32,751 nucleotides of DNA from Bacteroidota bacterium (lineage in GTDB: Bacteria; Bacteroidota; Ignavibacteria; Palsa-1295), in assembly GCA_030706385.1 (NCBI GenBank), contig JAUZOQ010000035.1, positions 1-32,751 of the forward strand. Direction: 5' to 3'. Shown here one piece after another: positions 32,020 through 32,751 of this stretch. Numbering within the stretch: the stretch's first letter is position 1; every line of letters starts with the position of its first letter. A model generated the notes under the pieces. It was not told the DNA's origin. It was given only the letters and a program-made list of their open reading frames with translations, and ran no database searches. The position numbers were made by a program, and so were the translations under genes.

Positions 32020-32571
32020 CTAATAGGTTAGGAGGCGTTGAATCGTGCTGTCGTGACTGTACATGCTATCGCTAGGAATTTCGATATAATGGAATTTTTC
32101 ATGGCTAATTATCTGGCCGGTGTCGCCTAGGTCACGGCGAATCCTGGCAATGAAGTCCACCAAGGACGATATCGCGTGCGTATTTCCACTACCAAAAACG
32201 GATTCCAAAATAGCCGGGATCTCGGGATCGGCGGAATAAACATAAAGCTTTGACAGGCATCTATTCACCTCTAACTCAGTCCACGGTTTGCTGCCTGTAT
32301 TCCGCTGATATGGCTTTAGTGACGGAACGTCGCCAAAGTGAAACTGGAGCGTACTGAGTTTCCTATACATCAAATCGAGTGCCTCAATATACGTATCCCG
32401 CTTCGCATTAAGGTAATTCTCTTTCTTCAGAGTCTCGGCGGCGGTCATAGGTTTTTGGGACTCGAGGTTCAGGTTAATGAAATAATAGAGGAGAGCTGCA
32501 ACTACGAAATCACTAATGAGGTGAGCAAAAAATGCTCTTGTGAATACCGGTTCTTTCCCGTTCTTAGACAT
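32020..32571 (-). CDS. Unidentified membrane-anchored protein
   Basis: 183 residues with ATG at 32569-32571. A single N-terminal hydrophobic helix (FFAHLISDFVVAALLYYFI, about residues 14-32) is followed by a mostly helical soluble part containing ENYLNAKRDTYIEALDLMYRKL. I recognise no family or catalytic motif. The anchor-plus-helical layout suggests an inner-membrane protein with its bulk on one side. The stop lies beside a small hairpin (CCTAA-TAGG-TTAGG). No clear operon partner. Confidence 0.65.
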   Translation of the reverse strand: MSKNGKEPVFTRAFFAHLISDFVVAALLYYFINLNLESQKPMTAAETLKKENYLNAKRDTYIEALDLMYRKLSTLQFHFGDVPSLKPYQRNTGSKPWTELEVNRCLSKLYVYSADPEIPAILESVFGSGNTHAISSLVDFIARIRRDLGDTGQIISHEKFHYIEIPSDSMYSHDSTIQRLLTY

Positions 32572-32751
32572 ACGCGAAAATACAAAGATATTTCGCTAGG
32601 CACTGATATTCAGATGTAGCGGCAGCGAGGTGCAGCGTTACCCCAGCATGTACGATTAAGACCGCGACCTAAAATGAACGGTAAAATGCGGCTTGATGAA
32701 ATCGCATAGCTTCCGAGCATAGCCGAACATATTATTTGAGTCAATAAAATA
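32572..32751. other. 180-base right-end stretch with no supported gene
   Basis: Neither strand holds a convincing coding region. A minus-strand frame stays open from the window edge to a TAA at 32656-32658 (31 codons), which could be the tail of a gene beyond the window or chance. Confidence 0.4.

Noticed and set aside
32656-32751. Minus-strand frame open from the window edge, 31 codons
   Set aside because: Too short, no recognisable motif and rich in rare-looking codons; could be chance.
1-32751. tRNA, rRNA, CRISPR array, prophage or transposase genes
   Set aside because: I found no cloverleaf-like sequence, conserved rRNA block, regular array or transposase motif on either strand; a covariance search could still find a small RNA I cannot see.

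Overview
The window looks like chromosome from an uncultured, Gram-negative member of the FCB group (Bacteroidota in the broad sense; the Ignavibacteria/Kapabacteria side is my best guess). Three secreted beta-propeller proteins end in sorting domains of the type used by the type IX secretion system (PNPFN...G-x-Y-x-Y...K-K-I-V-L). There is also an outer-membrane-barrel-like protein, several lipoproteins, few Shine-Dalgarno sites, and two TAnnTTTG elements of the Bacteroidota sigma type upstream of genes. No rRNA, tRNA, CRISPR array, prophage or recognisable transposase was seen. The window is gene-dense, and no stretch longer than 300 bases lacks a gene.

Layout. 1-150 is the 3' end of an unidentified gene. 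154-3232 (minus) is a partner-switching operon: membrane GAF-SpoIIE phosphatase, STAS antagonist, and an RsbW-like ATPase-fold protein whose G1 box is lost. 3298-5191 (minus) holds an ASCH-domain protein and the ribosome-associated GTPase HflX. 5341-9560 (plus) holds two paralogous secreted Asp-box propellers whose last ~110 bp are nearly identical. 9569-10133 is a compact unit: a GxxExxY nuclease-fold gene enclosed by 33-bp inverted repeats (30/33 matches). 10132-12319 (minus) is nadA and a YgfZ-type folate-binding protein. 12418-17385 (plus) holds a DUF4234 membrane protein and three tandem GT-C-type membrane glycosyltransferases. 17455-19638 (plus) holds a two-domain VOC protein, a YIP1 membrane protein with a strong terminator, and an orphan Tat-exported Rieske protein. 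19635-20429 (minus) is an inositol-monophosphatase-like enzyme.

20460-22970 (plus) is a tight run of plsY, a MetW-like methyltransferase and a lipoprotein HtrA protease, closed by a bidirectional terminator. Facing it on minus are a DUF4412 lipoprotein and a secreted Kelch propeller. 25246-29778 (plus) reads as one possible transcription unit: O-methyltransferase, TraB/GumN protein, SpmA with an extra extracytoplasmic insert, SpmB, and an outer-membrane-barrel-like protein, with the last three overlapping. 29795-31678 (minus) is a large secreted TPR protein. 31797-31937 (plus) is an overlooked 46-residue membrane protein. 32020-32571 (minus) is an unidentified membrane-anchored protein. The last 180 bases hold no gene I can support.

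Most genes are ordinary core or envelope functions. The parts that deserve a second look are the inverted-repeat-bounded GxxExxY unit, the partner-switching set with a degenerate ATP site and no sigma factor in view, the triple GT-C array, and the SpmA/SpmB/outer-membrane operon.
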